A stretch of DNA of 64,000 nucleotides from Limosilactobacillus rudii (GCF_014145455.1 NZ_JACIVB010000062.1:1-64000); one strand, 5' to 3'; positions 17,861-28,074 are shown, counted from the stretch's first letter. Numbers and translations are program-made. Notes: generated from the sequence alone by a model not told the origin.

Positions 17861-19207
17861 ATGGTAGAAAAACAACAATTTACAAGAAAACTAAAAAGTC
17901 GCCATATTCAGTTAATGGCACTTGGTGGAACAATTGGAACCGGTCTTTTTCTTGGCTCGGGAAAGGCAATTCATGCTGCTGGTCCAGCAATTCTGCTAGC
18001 GTATGTAATTACCGGAATTGTTTGCTTCGGGATTATGCGTGCGCTTGGCGAATTGTTGTTATCTAATTTACAATATCGATCATTTATGGATGCAATTCGT
18101 GATTATTTGGGTAGCCGAGTTAGTTTTGTGATGGGCTGGGCTTACTGGGTATGCTGGATTGCATTGGCAATGGCAGAAATTACTGCGATTGGGTTGTATT
18201 TTCAATTATGGCTGCCCCATGTTCCGCAGTGGATCCCGGGGCTGTTAACCTTGCTCGTTTTATTGTGCCTAAACTTAATGAAAGTAAGCACGTTTGGTGA
18301 ATTAGAATTTTGGTTTGCGTTGGTAAAAATTTTAGCAATTATTATTTTAATTGCAGTTGGAGTCCTTTTGGTTGTAGTTCGTTTTCATTCAGCAGGTGGT
18401 TATTTATCGACACCGGCGAACTTGGTGAATTATGGTGGCTTTTTTGCAACAGGCTTTAAGGGCTTTTTGCTATCTTTTCAAATGGTTGTCTTTGCATTTG
18501 TCGGAATTGAAATGGTAGGTGTGACTGCCGCGGAAGCTGAGAATCCTAAAGTTGTTATTCCGAAAGCAATCAACGGAATCCCGGTAAGAATTATGTTGTT
18601 TTATATTGGTGCTTTGGCGGTAATAATGTGCATTTATCCCTGGAATAAGCTTTCCCCAAACAATAGCCCGTTTGTACTTGTTTTCCGTGATATTGGATTG
18701 CCAGGAGCGGCAAGTATCGTTAATTTTGTTGTAATTACTGCTGCGGCTTCCGCATGTAATAGTTCGCTTTATACAACTGGGCGCATGCTGGCAGAATTAA
18801 CAGCGAATGCACGCCGACCAAGCATTCGTAAAATTAGTCGGCTATCGAAAAAATCGGTGCCGGCGATTGCAATTATTATTTCAGCACTGGTTATCGGAAT
18901 TGCGACAATTTTGAATCTTATTATCCCCAATGGTGTTTTTACGCTTGTTTCAAGTATTGCCACTACTAGTTTTCTATTTGTTTGGGCTGTTATTATTTTA
19001 GCTCATCTTAAGTACCTTAAATGTCAGCATTCAACAAGAGCGTTTAAAATGCCTGGAGCACCGTTTACCGACTATTTAATTTTAGGATTTCTAATCGTCG
19101 TCTTAGTCGTTTTATGCATGGAAAAACAAACTTTAATTGCTCTATTATTGACGATGGTATGGTTTATTATTTTAGCAATTGCATCATTAGCACAAAAAAA
19201 TGATTAG
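17861..19207 (+). CDS. Amino acid permease (APC superfamily, AAT family)
   Basis: A 448-residue 12-TM proton-coupled amino acid importer. The N-terminal motif LMALGGTIGTGLFLGSG is the hallmark of the AAT family. The consensus region GVTAAEAENPKVVIPKAI also fits CycA/D-serine-D-alanine-glycine and related permeases. Substrate specificity is not resolvable by eye. ATG 17861 follows AGGGAG. Monocistronic with a strong terminator. Confidence 0.9.
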   Translation: MVEKQQFTRKLKSRHIQLMALGGTIGTGLFLGSGKAIHAAGPAILLAYVITGIVCFGIMRALGELLLSNLQYRSFMDAIRDYLGSRVSFVMGWAYWVCWIALAMAEITAIGLYFQLWLPHVPQWIPGLLTLLVLLCLNLMKVSTFGELEFWFALVKILAIIILIAVGVLLVVVRFHSAGGYLSTPANLVNYGGFFATGFKGFLLSFQMVVFAFVGIEMVGVTAAEAENPKVVIPKAINGIPVRIMLFYIGALAVIMCIYPWNKLSPNNSPFVLVFRDIGLPGAASIVNFVVITAAASACNSSLYTTGRMLAELTANARRPSIRKISRLSKKSVPAIAIIISALVIGIATILNLIIPNGVFTLVSSIATTSFLFVWAVIILAHLKYLKCQHSTRAFKMPGAPFTDYLILGFLIVVLVVLCMEKQTLIALLLTMVWFIILAIASLAQKND

Positions 19208-19221
19208 TTTATTTGTAAACG

Positions 19222-19260
19222 AAAAGGGATCAAGCTACAAATGTGTTTGATCCCTTTTTT
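19222..19260 (+). terminator. Terminator after the amino acid permease
   Basis: AAAAGGGATCAA pairs with TTTGATCCCTTTTTT around a 12-nt loop. Confidence 0.9.
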
Positions 19261-19277
19261 AGGGGTTATAGTATTTG

Positions 19278-19733
19278 TTAACGGTTTAAATGTAGTTTAC
19301 GTTGGCAATCAGGACAAAGCCCGTGAACTTCAATATTATTACCAGTAACTAGGTAACCAGTTTTTTGGCGAGTCATGTTTGCCATGTCTTTGGTAATTTC
19401 TGTAAAGTGGTCGTCAAAAACGTCGGAAATCTTTCCGCAATTGTCACAGACAACATGGTAATGGGGATGCCCAAAATAATCAAAATGGGTACTACCATCA
19501 CCATTTTTTAATTCAATAACAAGGTTATAATCTACTAAAAGCTTAAGGGTATTATATACGGTCGCCATGCTAATATTATCGACGCTATCTTTTAAATCAT
19601 CATAAATCATTTCAACGCTGGGGTGTGTGTGATGGTTGATTAGGTAGTTAAGAATTACTTTTCGTTGTGGTGTAAGACGTACTTTATTTTCTCGTAAATG
19701 GTCAAGAGCGCGATCAAATTCTGCTTCTGCCAT
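19278..19733 (-). CDS. perR: Fur-family regulator, PerR type
   Basis: A 151-residue metal-dependent repressor that senses peroxide through iron-catalysed histidine oxidation. The winged helix is N-terminal (KVRLTPQRKVILNYLI). The structural zinc ligands are CDNC and CPDC, and HPHYHVVC provides regulatory-site histidines. ATG 19733 is preferred (GGAGG upstream) over the longer frame. Two PerR-box-like sequences lie directly upstream (19750-19780), indicating autorepression. A Zur or Fur role is less likely given the box type. Confidence 0.85.
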   Translation of the reverse strand: MAEAEFDRALDHLRENKVRLTPQRKVILNYLINHHTHPSVEMIYDDLKDSVDNISMATVYNTLKLLVDYNLVIELKNGDGSTHFDYFGHPHYHVVCDNCGKISDVFDDHFTEITKDMANMTRQKTGYLVTGNNIEVHGLCPDCQRKLHLNR

Positions 19734-19749
19734 AATATTTCCTCCTTTC

Positions 19750-19780
19750 TTAAAATAATTATAATCTAATATAATTATAA
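19750..19780 (-). promoter_or_regulatory. Tandem PerR boxes upstream of perR
   Basis: On the minus strand TTATAATTATTTTAA (19750-19764) matches the PerR consensus TTATAATNATTATAA at 13 of 14 defined positions. A second, weaker copy is at 19766-19780. They lie 17-47 bp before the perR start, consistent with autoregulation. Confidence 0.75.
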
Positions 19781-19822
19781 CATTTACATTCACCAATTCA
19801 AAACATATAATAGTGAAGTATT

Positions 19823-19837
19823 AGATAATAATTATTC
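19823..19837 (+). promoter_or_regulatory. PerR-box-like site upstream of the MFS exporter
   Basis: The core ATAATAATTAT is a perfect match to the inner 11 bases of the PerR box; the outer bases differ. It is framed by TTAGA/TCTAA (19821-19840) and lies immediately before the exporter RBS, so the divergent perR and exporter genes may share PerR control. Confidence 0.5.
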
Positions 19838-19856
19838 TAAATAGGGAGAGAGTTTT

Positions 19857-21296
19857 ATGGATCAAAGCATTGCCCAAAACGGTAAAGAATATAGTCGCTT
19901 TTGGTTTATTTTTACACTATTAGTTGGTACGTTTACGATGTCAATTAGCCAATCATCGCTTTCAACGGCTTATCCGACATTAATGAACGCATTTGGGATT
20001 TCGGCTTCCACTGTTCAGTGGTTGACAACCGGATTTATGTTAGTGATGTGTGTCAGTATGCCTATCAGTCCATGGATGTTGAATAATCTTAGCTTTAAGA
20101 CCATGTTTATTGGCGCTTTAGCCTTATTTGATATTGGTTCATTAATGATTGTTTTAACGCCCGCATCATTGGGAGTTAATGGCTTTTGGTTTATGATGAT
20201 TGGTCGGGCAATGGAAGCATTTGCAGTTGGTGTTTTATTTCCATCTTACCAAACAGTATTGTTAGAAATTACCCCCAAAGATGAACGGGGAACAACAATG
20301 GGCATTGCCGGGTTAGTAATGGGATCAGCTCTTGCATGTGGACCAATTGTTTCAGGGATTATTCTCAAATTCTTTGATTGGAAGAGTCTTTTCGTATTCT
20401 TTATGATTGTGATTACGGTAATTATTGTAATGGCAGGAAGCGGTTTGATTCAGGACGTAATGGAACGTCATGAAAGCCATTTAGATTGGTTATCTGTTAT
20501 CCTATTGGTCGGCTTGATTGGAATTATGTATGTTATTGACCAAGTTGGTAAAAAGAGTACTGCGTGGGGTGTTAATGGGACAATCTTTATTATCAGCATT
20601 TTAGCAGTTATTTGGTTCTGTATTCGTCAGTTACACCTTCAACACCCGCTATTAGAGTTACGAGTAATGAAAACCTTTAATTATGACCTAGCAATTTTAC
20701 TAACATCAATTTCGTATATCGCATTGATTGTAACTACCATTATTTTTCCGCTATATTATCAAGGTGTTCTAAAGGTTAGCCCGTTTGTATCTGGAATGTC
20801 ACTGGTTCCTGGTGCGGTATTTTTGAGCATCCTTAATCCGCTATCAGGTAAACTAGCAGATAAAATTGGCTTTAAGCCGACAATGCTAGTTGGAATGATG
20901 ATGATAATCATTGGCTGGGTTGCAGGCACATTAATGCTTAACCGTCTTAGTCTTTTGGGGATGATTCTTTGTGCGATGGTTATTGAGGGCGGAAATGCCT
21001 TTGTAATGATGCCAGCAGTGACCCTCGGTGCCAATGCCTTACCAGACAACTTGGTTCCTCATGGGACAGCTGTAATTACAACTGTTCGTCAGGTTCTTGG
21101 ATCCGCTGGTGTTACTATTTCAACGTTAGTCTTGACTGTTGCAACAGCTAATGCTATTCAACAGGGCAGTGCGAGTCAAGCAGCATCGTTACACGGTTAC
21201 CATCTTGTCTTTATTGGGATGGTTGTCATTGAGATTATTGGTTTAGTTTTGGCATTAATGCTAAAAAATACTAAAAAGGAAAGTGTAAAAGCATAA
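19857..21296 (+). CDS. DHA2-family MFS transporter (14 TM)
   Basis: A 479-residue drug/metabolite exporter of the EmrB/QacA type with about 14 TM segments, the motif WLTTGFMLVMCVSMPIS and the loop GKLADKIGFKPTM. The first exporter in the window (1029-2426) is a relative but not a close copy. It is divergent from perR with a PerR-like box in the shared region, suggesting a link to oxidative stress. Start ATG 19857 follows AGGGAGAG. Confidence 0.87.
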   Translation: MDQSIAQNGKEYSRFWFIFTLLVGTFTMSISQSSLSTAYPTLMNAFGISASTVQWLTTGFMLVMCVSMPISPWMLNNLSFKTMFIGALALFDIGSLMIVLTPASLGVNGFWFMMIGRAMEAFAVGVLFPSYQTVLLEITPKDERGTTMGIAGLVMGSALACGPIVSGIILKFFDWKSLFVFFMIVITVIIVMAGSGLIQDVMERHESHLDWLSVILLVGLIGIMYVIDQVGKKSTAWGVNGTIFIISILAVIWFCIRQLHLQHPLLELRVMKTFNYDLAILLTSISYIALIVTTIIFPLYYQGVLKVSPFVSGMSLVPGAVFLSILNPLSGKLADKIGFKPTMLVGMMMIIIGWVAGTLMLNRLSLLGMILCAMVIEGGNAFVMMPAVTLGANALPDNLVPHGTAVITTVRQVLGSAGVTISTLVLTVATANAIQQGSASQAASLHGYHLVFIGMVVIEIIGLVLALMLKNTKKESVKA

Positions 21297-21366
21297 ATTT
21301 TACGTATATATTTATAAGGGAGTGAAGAATCGCTTCCTTATTTTCTTTTCAAGGAGGACTAGCAAA

Positions 21367-21903
21367 ATGATAAGGCGACCAGCATGGGCAAATTCGTCCG
21401 TTGAGATGCAAGAATATTATGATCATTACTGGGGGTTCCCAGTTCATAATGATCAAAAACTATTTGAGATGCTTTCGCTTGAGCTTTTTCAAGCTGGACT
21501 AACATGGCAGACGATTTGGAAACGTCGTGCTGCATTTGAGCAGGCTTTTGCAAATTTTGTGATTGAAGAAGTCGCAACTTTTGATAAAAAAAAGATAGAA
21601 CAGCTTTGCGCAGATCCAACAATTATTCGTAACCGGCGAAAGATTGAGGCAGTAGTTAATAATGCCAATGTGATTCTTCAGCTTAGAAAAAAGAATATAA
21701 CCTTTAACGATTACATTTGGCAATTTGTTGGTGGAAAAGCACAACGTTTAGTTTTAACTGAAGGTGAGAATTTACCAGCACAGACTCGAAAGTCTCAGGA
21801 AATATCAAGGCAAATGCGTAAAGCCGGATTTAAATTTATTGGACCAACAATTATCTATTCATTCATGACTGCAGTAGGGATGGTAAATGCTCGATTAGAA
21901 TAA
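21367..21903 (+). CDS. tag: DNA-3-methyladenine glycosylase I, lacking the zinc snap
   Basis: A 178-residue base-excision repair enzyme removing 3-methyladenine. It keeps YYDHYWGFPVHND and LFEMLSLELFQAGLTW, the latter with the conserved active-site Glu, and the C-terminal GPTIIYSFMTAVGMVN. Relative to E. coli Tag, zinc ligands Cys4 (here Arg), His17 (here Tyr) and the C-terminal His/Cys are missing; the protein ends just before them. ATG 21367 has AAGGAGG upstream; the longer frame from 21322 has no RBS. Confidence 0.88.
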   Translation: MIRRPAWANSSVEMQEYYDHYWGFPVHNDQKLFEMLSLELFQAGLTWQTIWKRRAAFEQAFANFVIEEVATFDKKKIEQLCADPTIIRNRRKIEAVVNNANVILQLRKKNITFNDYIWQFVGGKAQRLVLTEGENLPAQTRKSQEISRQMRKAGFKFIGPTIIYSFMTAVGMVNARLE

Positions 21904-21918
21904 TGTTACGGATTATCA

Positions 21919-22053
21919 TTGATTGTTGGTTGGAAACTATGCTAAGATTATTTTCGTTATGAAGCAATTCCCGATAGGATTCACGTCTGAACGTGAAGAT
22001 GCCTTGTAACCGCAACTACAAACTGTTGAAAGTTTCAATAGAATATGGGGGAA
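21919..22053 (+). promoter_or_regulatory. SMK-box (SAM-III) riboswitch of metK with promoter
   Basis: A candidate promoter is TTGATT (21919-21924) and TAAGAT (21943-21948). The leader contains a perfect hairpin TTCACGT-CTGA-ACGTGAA (21980-21997). The SMK signature GATGCCTTGTAACCG follows (about 21998-22012). CAATTCCC (21965-21972) can pair with GGGGGAATT (22046-22053), which includes the metK Shine-Dalgarno. SAM binding stabilises this pairing and blocks translation. The class is known for metK of Lactobacillales. Confidence 0.87.
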
Positions 22054-22060
22054 TTAGAAA

Positions 22061-23248
22061 ATGGCAGAACGACATTTATTTACATCTGAATCAGTTTCAG
22101 AAGGACATCCGGATAAGATTGCTGATCAAATCAGTGATGCAATTTTAGATGCCTTACTTGAAAAAGATCCTGATTCACGGGTCGCGGTAGAGACGTCAGT
22201 AACTACTGGTTTAGTACTAGTTTTTGGTGAAGTTTCTACTAAGGCTTACGTTAACATTCAAAAGATTGTTCGTGATACGATTAGAAAGATTGGCTACACT
22301 GATGGTAAGTACGGCTTTGATGCTGATAACTGCGCGGTTATTACTGCAATCGATGAACAGTCACCTGATATCGCTCAAGGGGTTGATGATTCTCTAGAAA
22401 CTCGTGAAGGCGATGCTGATCCGCTTGACCAAATTGGTGCTGGTGACCAAGGATTAATGTTTGGCTACGCAACAGATGAGACACCTGAATACATGCCACT
22501 TACATTGGTATTGAGTCACAAATTAATGCGTAAGATTGCTCAATTACGTAAAGATGGGGTTGTTTCATACCTTCGTCCAGATGCAAAGGCAGAAGTGACT
22601 GTTGAATACGATGAAAATGATAAGCCTGTAAGAGTGGATACAGTTGTATTAAGCACTCAGCATGACCCTGAAGTATCATTAGACCAGATCAAAAAGGATG
22701 TAAAAGAACAAGTTATCAAGGCAGTTATTCCAGAAAAATACCTTGATGACAAGACTAAGTACTTCATCAATCCAACCGGACGCTTTGTAATCGGTGGTCC
22801 ACAGGGAGACGCAGGTTTAACTGGCCGAAAGATTATTGTTGATACTTATGGCGGAGCTGCTCACCATGGTGGTGGGGCCTTTTCTGGAAAGGACGCTACA
22901 AAGGTTGACCGTTCTGCAAGTTATGCTGCACGGTATATTGCGAAGAATATTGTTGCTGCTGGCTATGCTAAGAAGGCAGAAATCCAGGTTGCATATGCAA
23001 TTGGGGTTGCAGAACCAGTTTCAATTATGATTAATACTTATGGTACTGGTACGCGGACTGAAGATGAATTGATTGCGGCTGTACGTAAAGTATTTGATCT
23101 TCGTCCTGCAGGAATTATTGAGATGCTTGACTTAAAGCGGCCAATTTACAAGCAGACCGCTGCTTATGGTCATTTTGGCCGGACAGATGTTGACTTACCA
23201 TGGGAACACCTTGATAAAGTTGATGAATTAAAGAAAATTTTAGGTTAA
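22061..23248 (+). CDS. metK: S-adenosylmethionine synthetase
   Basis: Makes SAM from methionine and ATP; the 395-residue length is typical. Visible motifs: [13 protein letters not shown] (residues about 15-27), [12 protein letters not shown] (signature 1) and the P-loop-like [15 protein letters not shown] (signature 2). Translation is expected to be shut off by SAM through the SMK box, whose Shine-Dalgarno GGGGG is sequestered. Monocistronic. Confidence 0.97.
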   Translation: MAERHLFTSESVSEGHPDKIADQISDAILDALLEKDPDSRVAVETSVTTGLVLVFGEVSTKAYVNIQKIVRDTIRKIGYTDGKYGFDADNCAVITAIDEQSPDIAQGVDDSLETREGDADPLDQIGAGDQGLMFGYATDETPEYMPLTLVLSHKLMRKIAQLRKDGVVSYLRPDAKAEVTVEYDENDKPVRVDTVVLSTQHDPEVSLDQIKKDVKEQVIKAVIPEKYLDDKTKYFINPTGRFVIGGPQGDAGLTGRKIIVDTYGGAAHHGGGAFSGKDATKVDRSASYAARYIAKNIVAAGYAKKAEIQVAYAIGVAEPVSIMINTYGTGTRTEDELIAAVRKVFDLRPAGIIEMLDLKRPIYKQTAAYGHFGRTDVDLPWEHLDKVDELKKILG

Positions 23249-23260
23249 TAGAGATAATGC

Positions 23261-23531
23261 TTGCAATCATTAATGCTGGTTGTTAGAATAAGCGTTAAAT
23301 ATTTAATCGTAATAGAAGTAGTAGTCTTTAGCTGAGTATCCAGAGAGCTTGTGGTGGTGTAAACAAGTGGACAGCTAATTACGAACTCATCTATAAATGA
23401 TCATTACTGAATCATTATTAGTAGGTAATGACGTTTACCGCGTTAAGGTCCTAAGCGCCATGTTTATCATGGAAGACGGGTGGTACCGCGGATTTAATTT
23501 CGTCTCGTAGGATTTTCTACGAGACTTTTTT
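23261..23531 (+). promoter_or_regulatory. T-box riboswitch (leucine) of leuS with promoter
   Basis: The promoter TTGCAA (23261-23266), 17 bp, TAGAAT (23284-23289). The leader shows stem I and a candidate specifier codon CTC (Leu, 23386-23388, in GAACTCATC). The T-box core GGGTGGTACCGCG (23478-23490) pairs with the tRNA acceptor end. The terminator GTCTCGTAG/CTACGAGAC plus T-run is at 23502-23531. Uncharged tRNA-Leu should favour antitermination. Confidence 0.93.
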
Positions 23532-23571
23532 ATTACGATTTATTAGAAAATAATACTAAGGAGCGATAATA

Positions 23572-25992
23572 ATGGCTTACGATCATACGTCGATTGAAAA
23601 AAAGTGGCAGAAGTTTTGGAAAAAGAACCAAACATTTAAAGCTGATATTAATAAAGATCAAAAGAAGTATTACGCATTGGATATGTTCCCATACCCTTCA
23701 GGACAGGGACTTCACGTTGGTCATCCAGAGGGATATACTGCAACTGATGTGATGTCACGATTAAAACGGATGCAAGGCTTTAATGTTCTTCACCCCATGG
23801 GTTGGGATGCTTTCGGACTACCGGCGGAACAATATGCATTAAAGACAGGGCATAATCCTAAAGAATTCACTAATAAAAATATTGATCATTTCCGGGACCA
23901 AATTCAGTCCCTTGGTTTTTCTTATGATTGGGACCGGGAAGTTAATACCACTGACCCAGAATACTATAAGTGGACACAATGGATTTTTGAGCAATTATAT
24001 AAAAAGGGTCTTGCATACGAAAGTGAAATTATGGTTAACTGGGCTCCTGATTTCATGGGAGGAACTGTTGTTGCTAACGAAGAAGTTGAAGATGGTAAGA
24101 CAAAGCGGGGTGGCTACCCGGTTTACCGGAAGCCAATGAAGCAATGGGTCCTAAAGATTACTGCTTATGCTGACCGGCTAATTGACGACTTAGACTTAGT
24201 TGACTGGCCAGAAAGCGTTAAAGAAATGCAGCGAAATTGGATTGGCCGCTCTGAGGGGGCATCAGTATTCTTCCCGGTAGCTGGCGATGAAGATACCAAG
24301 ATTGAAGTCTTCACGACCCGTGCTGATACTTTGTTTGGTGCATCATACGTTGTTTTAGCACCAGAGCAAGAACTAGTTGACCAATTAACAACCCCAGAGC
24401 ACAAAGAAGAAGTTGCAAAATACAAAGAAGAAGCTTCCCGGCGGTCTGACCTTGAGCGAACGGACTTAAATAAGGATAAGACTGGTGTATTTACTGGTTC
24501 ATACGTAATTAACCCGGTAAATGGAGAAAAGCTACCAATCTGGATTAGTGACTATGTCCTTGCCTCTTATGGAACAGGGGCGGTGATGGCTGTTCCTTCA
24601 GGTGATCAGCGTGATTATGATTTTGCAAAGAAGTTTGACCTCCCAATTAAGCCAATTATTGAGGGAGCAGACCTTTCAGAAGGTGCCTTTAGCGGTGATG
24701 GTAAGCATATTAACTCTGGATTCCTAGACGGCTTAACAATTGCTGCCGCTAAGGATAAGATGATTGCTTGGCTTGAAGAACATAATGCCGGTCACAAGAA
24801 GGTTAATTATCGTCTTCGCGACTGGATTTTCAGTCGGCAACGTTACTGGGGAGAACCAATTCCGGTTATTCACTGGGATGACGGAACGACTTCACTAGTA
24901 CCGGAAGATGAATTACCATTAAAGCTTCCTGATACCGATAATATTGAACCATCGGGAACAGGTGAGAGTCCGCTTGCCAATGTTGAAGACTGGGTTAATG
25001 TTTATGACGAAAATGGTCGTCATGGTCTACGGGAAACTAATACGATGCCACAATGGGCTGGTTCATCATGGTACTGGCTCCGTTATACAGATCCGCACAA
25101 TGATAAAGAATTTGCCTCTAAAGAAGCGCTTGATTATTGGTCACCAGTTGATTTGTATGTAGGTGGAGCTGAACACGCGGTTTTGCATCTCCTCTATGCT
25201 CGTTTTTGGCATAAAGTTCTTTATGATCTTGGCTTGGTACCAACTAAGGAACCATTTATGAAGCTGGTTAATCAGGGAATGATTCTTGGTGCTAATCATG
25301 AAAAAATGTCGAAGTCAAAAGGAAATGTTGTTAATCCGGATGACATTGTTGACCAATATGGTGCCGATACCCTTCGCCTTTATGAAATGTTCATGGGTCC
25401 TCTTGAAGAGTCAGTTCCATGGGATGAAAAAGGCCTTCATGGTGCTAACAAGTGGGTTCACCGGGTATGGCGGTTGTTGATGGATGACAATAATCATCTT
25501 CGCGACCGAATTTCAACATACAATGACGGCAAATTAACAAAGGTTTATAATCAAACAGTTAAAAAGGTAACTGAAGATTATGAACGGATGCACTTTAATA
25601 CTGCTATTTCACAACTGATGGTCTTTGTTAACGAAGCTTATAAAGTTGATGATTTACCAGTCGAATACATGGAAGGCTTTGTTAAGATGATTTCACCGAT
25701 TATGCCTCACATGGCTGAAGAACTGTGGAGTCAATTTGGTGTTAGCGATACGATTACTTACCAACCATGGCCAACTTATGATCCAAAGGCGCTGGAAGAA
25801 GATAGTGTTGAGATGATTGTCCAAGTTAACGGAAAAGTTCGTGCCAAGATCAAGATGGCAAAGGATACTGACCGTGATGAGGCACAAAAACAAGCTTTAG
25901 CTAACGAACACGTTAAGAAATTTACTGATGGCAAAGATATTAAAAAGGTCATCGTTGTTCCTAATAAGATTGTTAATATTGTTGCTAAATAA
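23572..25992 (+). CDS. leuS: Leucyl-tRNA synthetase
   Basis: A class I aminoacyl-tRNA synthetase of 806 residues. The HIGH motif appears as HVGH in [17 protein letters not shown] (near residue 45). The CP1 editing domain carries the threonine-rich TTRADTLFG. The KMSKS motif is in [16 protein letters not shown] (near 577). The C-terminal anticodon-binding and LeuS-specific domains are complete. Controlled by the upstream T-box. Confidence 0.97.
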   Translation: MAYDHTSIEKKWQKFWKKNQTFKADINKDQKKYYALDMFPYPSGQGLHVGHPEGYTATDVMSRLKRMQGFNVLHPMGWDAFGLPAEQYALKTGHNPKEFTNKNIDHFRDQIQSLGFSYDWDREVNTTDPEYYKWTQWIFEQLYKKGLAYESEIMVNWAPDFMGGTVVANEEVEDGKTKRGGYPVYRKPMKQWVLKITAYADRLIDDLDLVDWPESVKEMQRNWIGRSEGASVFFPVAGDEDTKIEVFTTRADTLFGASYVVLAPEQELVDQLTTPEHKEEVAKYKEEASRRSDLERTDLNKDKTGVFTGSYVINPVNGEKLPIWISDYVLASYGTGAVMAVPSGDQRDYDFAKKFDLPIKPIIEGADLSEGAFSGDGKHINSGFLDGLTIAAAKDKMIAWLEEHNAGHKKVNYRLRDWIFSRQRYWGEPIPVIHWDDGTTSLVPEDELPLKLPDTDNIEPSGTGESPLANVEDWVNVYDENGRHGLRETNTMPQWAGSSWYWLRYTDPHNDKEFASKEALDYWSPVDLYVGGAEHAVLHLLYARFWHKVLYDLGLVPTKEPFMKLVNQGMILGANHEKMSKSKGNVVNPDDIVDQYGADTLRLYEMFMGPLEESVPWDEKGLHGANKWVHRVWRLLMDDNNHLRDRISTYNDGKLTKVYNQTVKKVTEDYERMHFNTAISQLMVFVNEAYKVDDLPVEYMEGFVKMISPIMPHMAEELWSQFGVSDTITYQPWPTYDPKALEEDSVEMIVQVNGKVRAKIKMAKDTDRDEAQKQALANEHVKKFTDGKDIKKVIVVPNKIVNIVAK

Positions 25993-26002
25993 TTAAATCA
26001 AA

Positions 26003-26032
26003 GAAGGCTGTGACATTAGTCAGGCCTTTTTT
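26003..26032 (+). terminator. Terminator after leuS
   Basis: AAGGCTG pairs with CAGGCCTT with a bulge, followed by TTTTTT, upstream of the hicB RBS. Some read-through into hicB is possible. Confidence 0.65.
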
Positions 26033-26048
26033 GTTGAAGGAGAATTGA

Positions 26049-26312
26049 ATGGAAATAGTAAAATATCCCGCTTTTTTCACCCCCACAGAAAATGAAATTC
26101 AAGTAGACTTTCCAGATTTACCTGAGGCATTTACCCAGGGAAAAACAATGAAAGAAGCAATGGAATTTGCAAAATTAGGACTTGCAATTACAGTTAATGA
26201 CAAATTAGGGCATTTTGAAAAAGCACCGCACCCGAGTGATTTAAAAAGTCTTCAAGCAAAAAATCCACAGAAGATTATTAAAATAGTAACGGTTGACTTA
26301 GACCAGTACTAA
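26049..26312 (+). CDS. Orphan HicB-family antitoxin-like protein
   Basis: An 87-residue protein with the HicB partial-RNase-H fold: YPAFFTPTENEIQVDFPDLPEAFTQGKT, then a helix. No C-terminal DNA-binding domain is apparent. A partner HicA (a short double-stranded RNA-binding toxin) is not found on either side: leuS lies upstream and a flippase downstream. GAAGGAG precedes the ATG. It may be a solitary regulator or a domesticated antitoxin; a function is not established. Confidence 0.75.
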   Translation: MEIVKYPAFFTPTENEIQVDFPDLPEAFTQGKTMKEAMEFAKLGLAITVNDKLGHFEKAPHPSDLKSLQAKNPQKIIKIVTVDLDQY

Positions 26313-26424
26313 GTTAAAGAAATATTAAAAAGTCTAAATCGAATTGCGTCAGTCTTCTATTCACGATAAAATAGTTAAGATTGTTTTTATTCGATTAAAT
26401 AAAAAGGTAGGATTGCAACAAATC

Positions 26425-28074
26425 ATGGAGGAAAATAAAATAAATGATTTGAGCGGTACCGCGGTTAAAAAAGATGCTCGCGAAAAGATGTTGAGTGGAT
26501 CAGCTTGGATGACTGCGGGAAGTATTACTTCACGGATATTAGGAGCAATTTATATTATTCCATGGGTAACATGGTTTGGCGCCTATAGTAATGAAGCTAA
26601 TGCATTATTTGCTCAGGGTTATAATATCTATTCGTACTTCTTAGTAATTGCAACGGCGGGGATTCCATCAGCAATCTCAAAACTGGTTGCACATTACAAT
26701 GGGATTAATGAGTATGGTGTTAGTAGGCGTCTATATCACTCAGGAATGTATGTTTCAATGGTGATGGGGATGATTTGTGCTATTATTATGCTCTTTGGGG
26801 CTTCGTTAATGGATAACGGAGACCCGAATGTTATTCCAGTTATCCAGTCTTTAGCATGGGCGGTTTTGATTATTCCAGCAATGTCGATCACGCGAGGCTT
26901 TTTACAAGGTTATAATTGGATGGCACCATCGGCAATGTCACAGTTTGTTGAACAACTTTTTAGGGTTATTTACATGCTTGCTGCCACATATTTTATTATG
27001 AAGATCAAGCATGGAAGTTGGGTTAGTGCTGTTACCCAATCGACGTTTGCGGCATTTGTTGGTGCACTTGGCGCCATCATTGTGTTAATAATTGCATGGT
27101 TACGTCACCTAAACGAGATGAATGAGCTCGTTCAACATAGTGTATCTAATGCTGAAGTTTCAACTACGAGCCTAATTCTTAAAATTGTTTATCAATCAAT
27201 TCCGTTCATCATTATTGAAGGTGGGATTAATCTTTATCAATTAATTGACCAATATACGTTCCCACGGATGATGTCAATGGTTGGTCACTTTTCCCATTAT
27301 CAGGTTACAGTGTTATACGCGCTTTTTTCATTTAATGCTAATAAGCTATACATGATCGTAATTTCGTTGGCATCGGCAATGGCGGCAACAGTGATTCCAC
27401 TGCTTGCAACTGCTAGAGCTCAAAATGATCATGAGGGGATGCGCAAGCAAATTCAAAATGTTCTCCTGTTATTTTACTTTGTAATGATTCCGGCAGCGTT
27501 AGGGTTATCTGCCGTTTCACAGCAAATTTACACTGTCTTTTATCGTTATGATGCAGCAGGGGTAGTTGTTCTTCAAGTATCCGCCTATATCTCAATCTTA
27601 CTCGGCCTCTACACGGTAGGAGCAGCGATGATGCAGGGAATATCTGAAAATAAAAAAATGATGACTTTCCTTGGTATTGGTATAATCGTAAAATTTCTTG
27701 TTCAGTTTCCATGTATTTGGATTTTTGAGGGGGTTGGTCCGTTAGTAGCAACTGGAATTTCAATGTTTGTTGTTAACTACTTGATCCTTCATTCTTTTAA
27801 TATGGAATTTAATCTTCGTTTTGATAAGATGGCTGTTCCGACAAATCAAATTTTGGCTTATTCATTGGTAATGTTTGTTGGAACCAAGATTGTAATGTTG
27901 ATTATTGGGCACTTTGTTAGTTCATATGGTCGTTACACAGCGTTTTTCTCGCTGATTCCAGGAGTACTGGTTGGTGTAGGTATTTACTTATACCTAATTC
28001 TTAAGTCACGTTTAGCAGACCGGTTGCTTGGCCCACGAGTAGAAAGATTGCGTATATTATTGCATATAAAATAA
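26425..28074 (+). CDS. Polysaccharide/lipid II flippase of the YtgP (MurJ-like) type
   Basis: A 549-residue MOP-superfamily membrane protein with about 14 TM segments. Early motifs are SGSAWMTAGSITSRILGAIYIIPW and AGIPSAISKLVAHYN. Length and this N-terminus resemble B. subtilis YtgP, which serves as a MurJ lipid II flippase. A role in exporting wall precursors is inferred. ATG 26425 is the first in-frame ATG; its RBS (AAAGGTAGGA, 13 nt away) is imperfect, so the exact start is uncertain. It ends at a bidirectional terminator. Confidence 0.82.
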   Translation: MEENKINDLSGTAVKKDAREKMLSGSAWMTAGSITSRILGAIYIIPWVTWFGAYSNEANALFAQGYNIYSYFLVIATAGIPSAISKLVAHYNGINEYGVSRRLYHSGMYVSMVMGMICAIIMLFGASLMDNGDPNVIPVIQSLAWAVLIIPAMSITRGFLQGYNWMAPSAMSQFVEQLFRVIYMLAATYFIMKIKHGSWVSAVTQSTFAAFVGALGAIIVLIIAWLRHLNEMNELVQHSVSNAEVSTTSLILKIVYQSIPFIIIEGGINLYQLIDQYTFPRMMSMVGHFSHYQVTVLYALFSFNANKLYMIVISLASAMAATVIPLLATARAQNDHEGMRKQIQNVLLLFYFVMIPAALGLSAVSQQIYTVFYRYDAAGVVVLQVSAYISILLGLYTVGAAMMQGISENKKMMTFLGIGIIVKFLVQFPCIWIFEGVGPLVATGISMFVVNYLILHSFNMEFNLRFDKMAVPTNQILAYSLVMFVGTKIVMLIIGHFVSSYGRYTAFFSLIPGVLVGVGIYLYLILKSRLADRLLGPRVERLRILLHIK

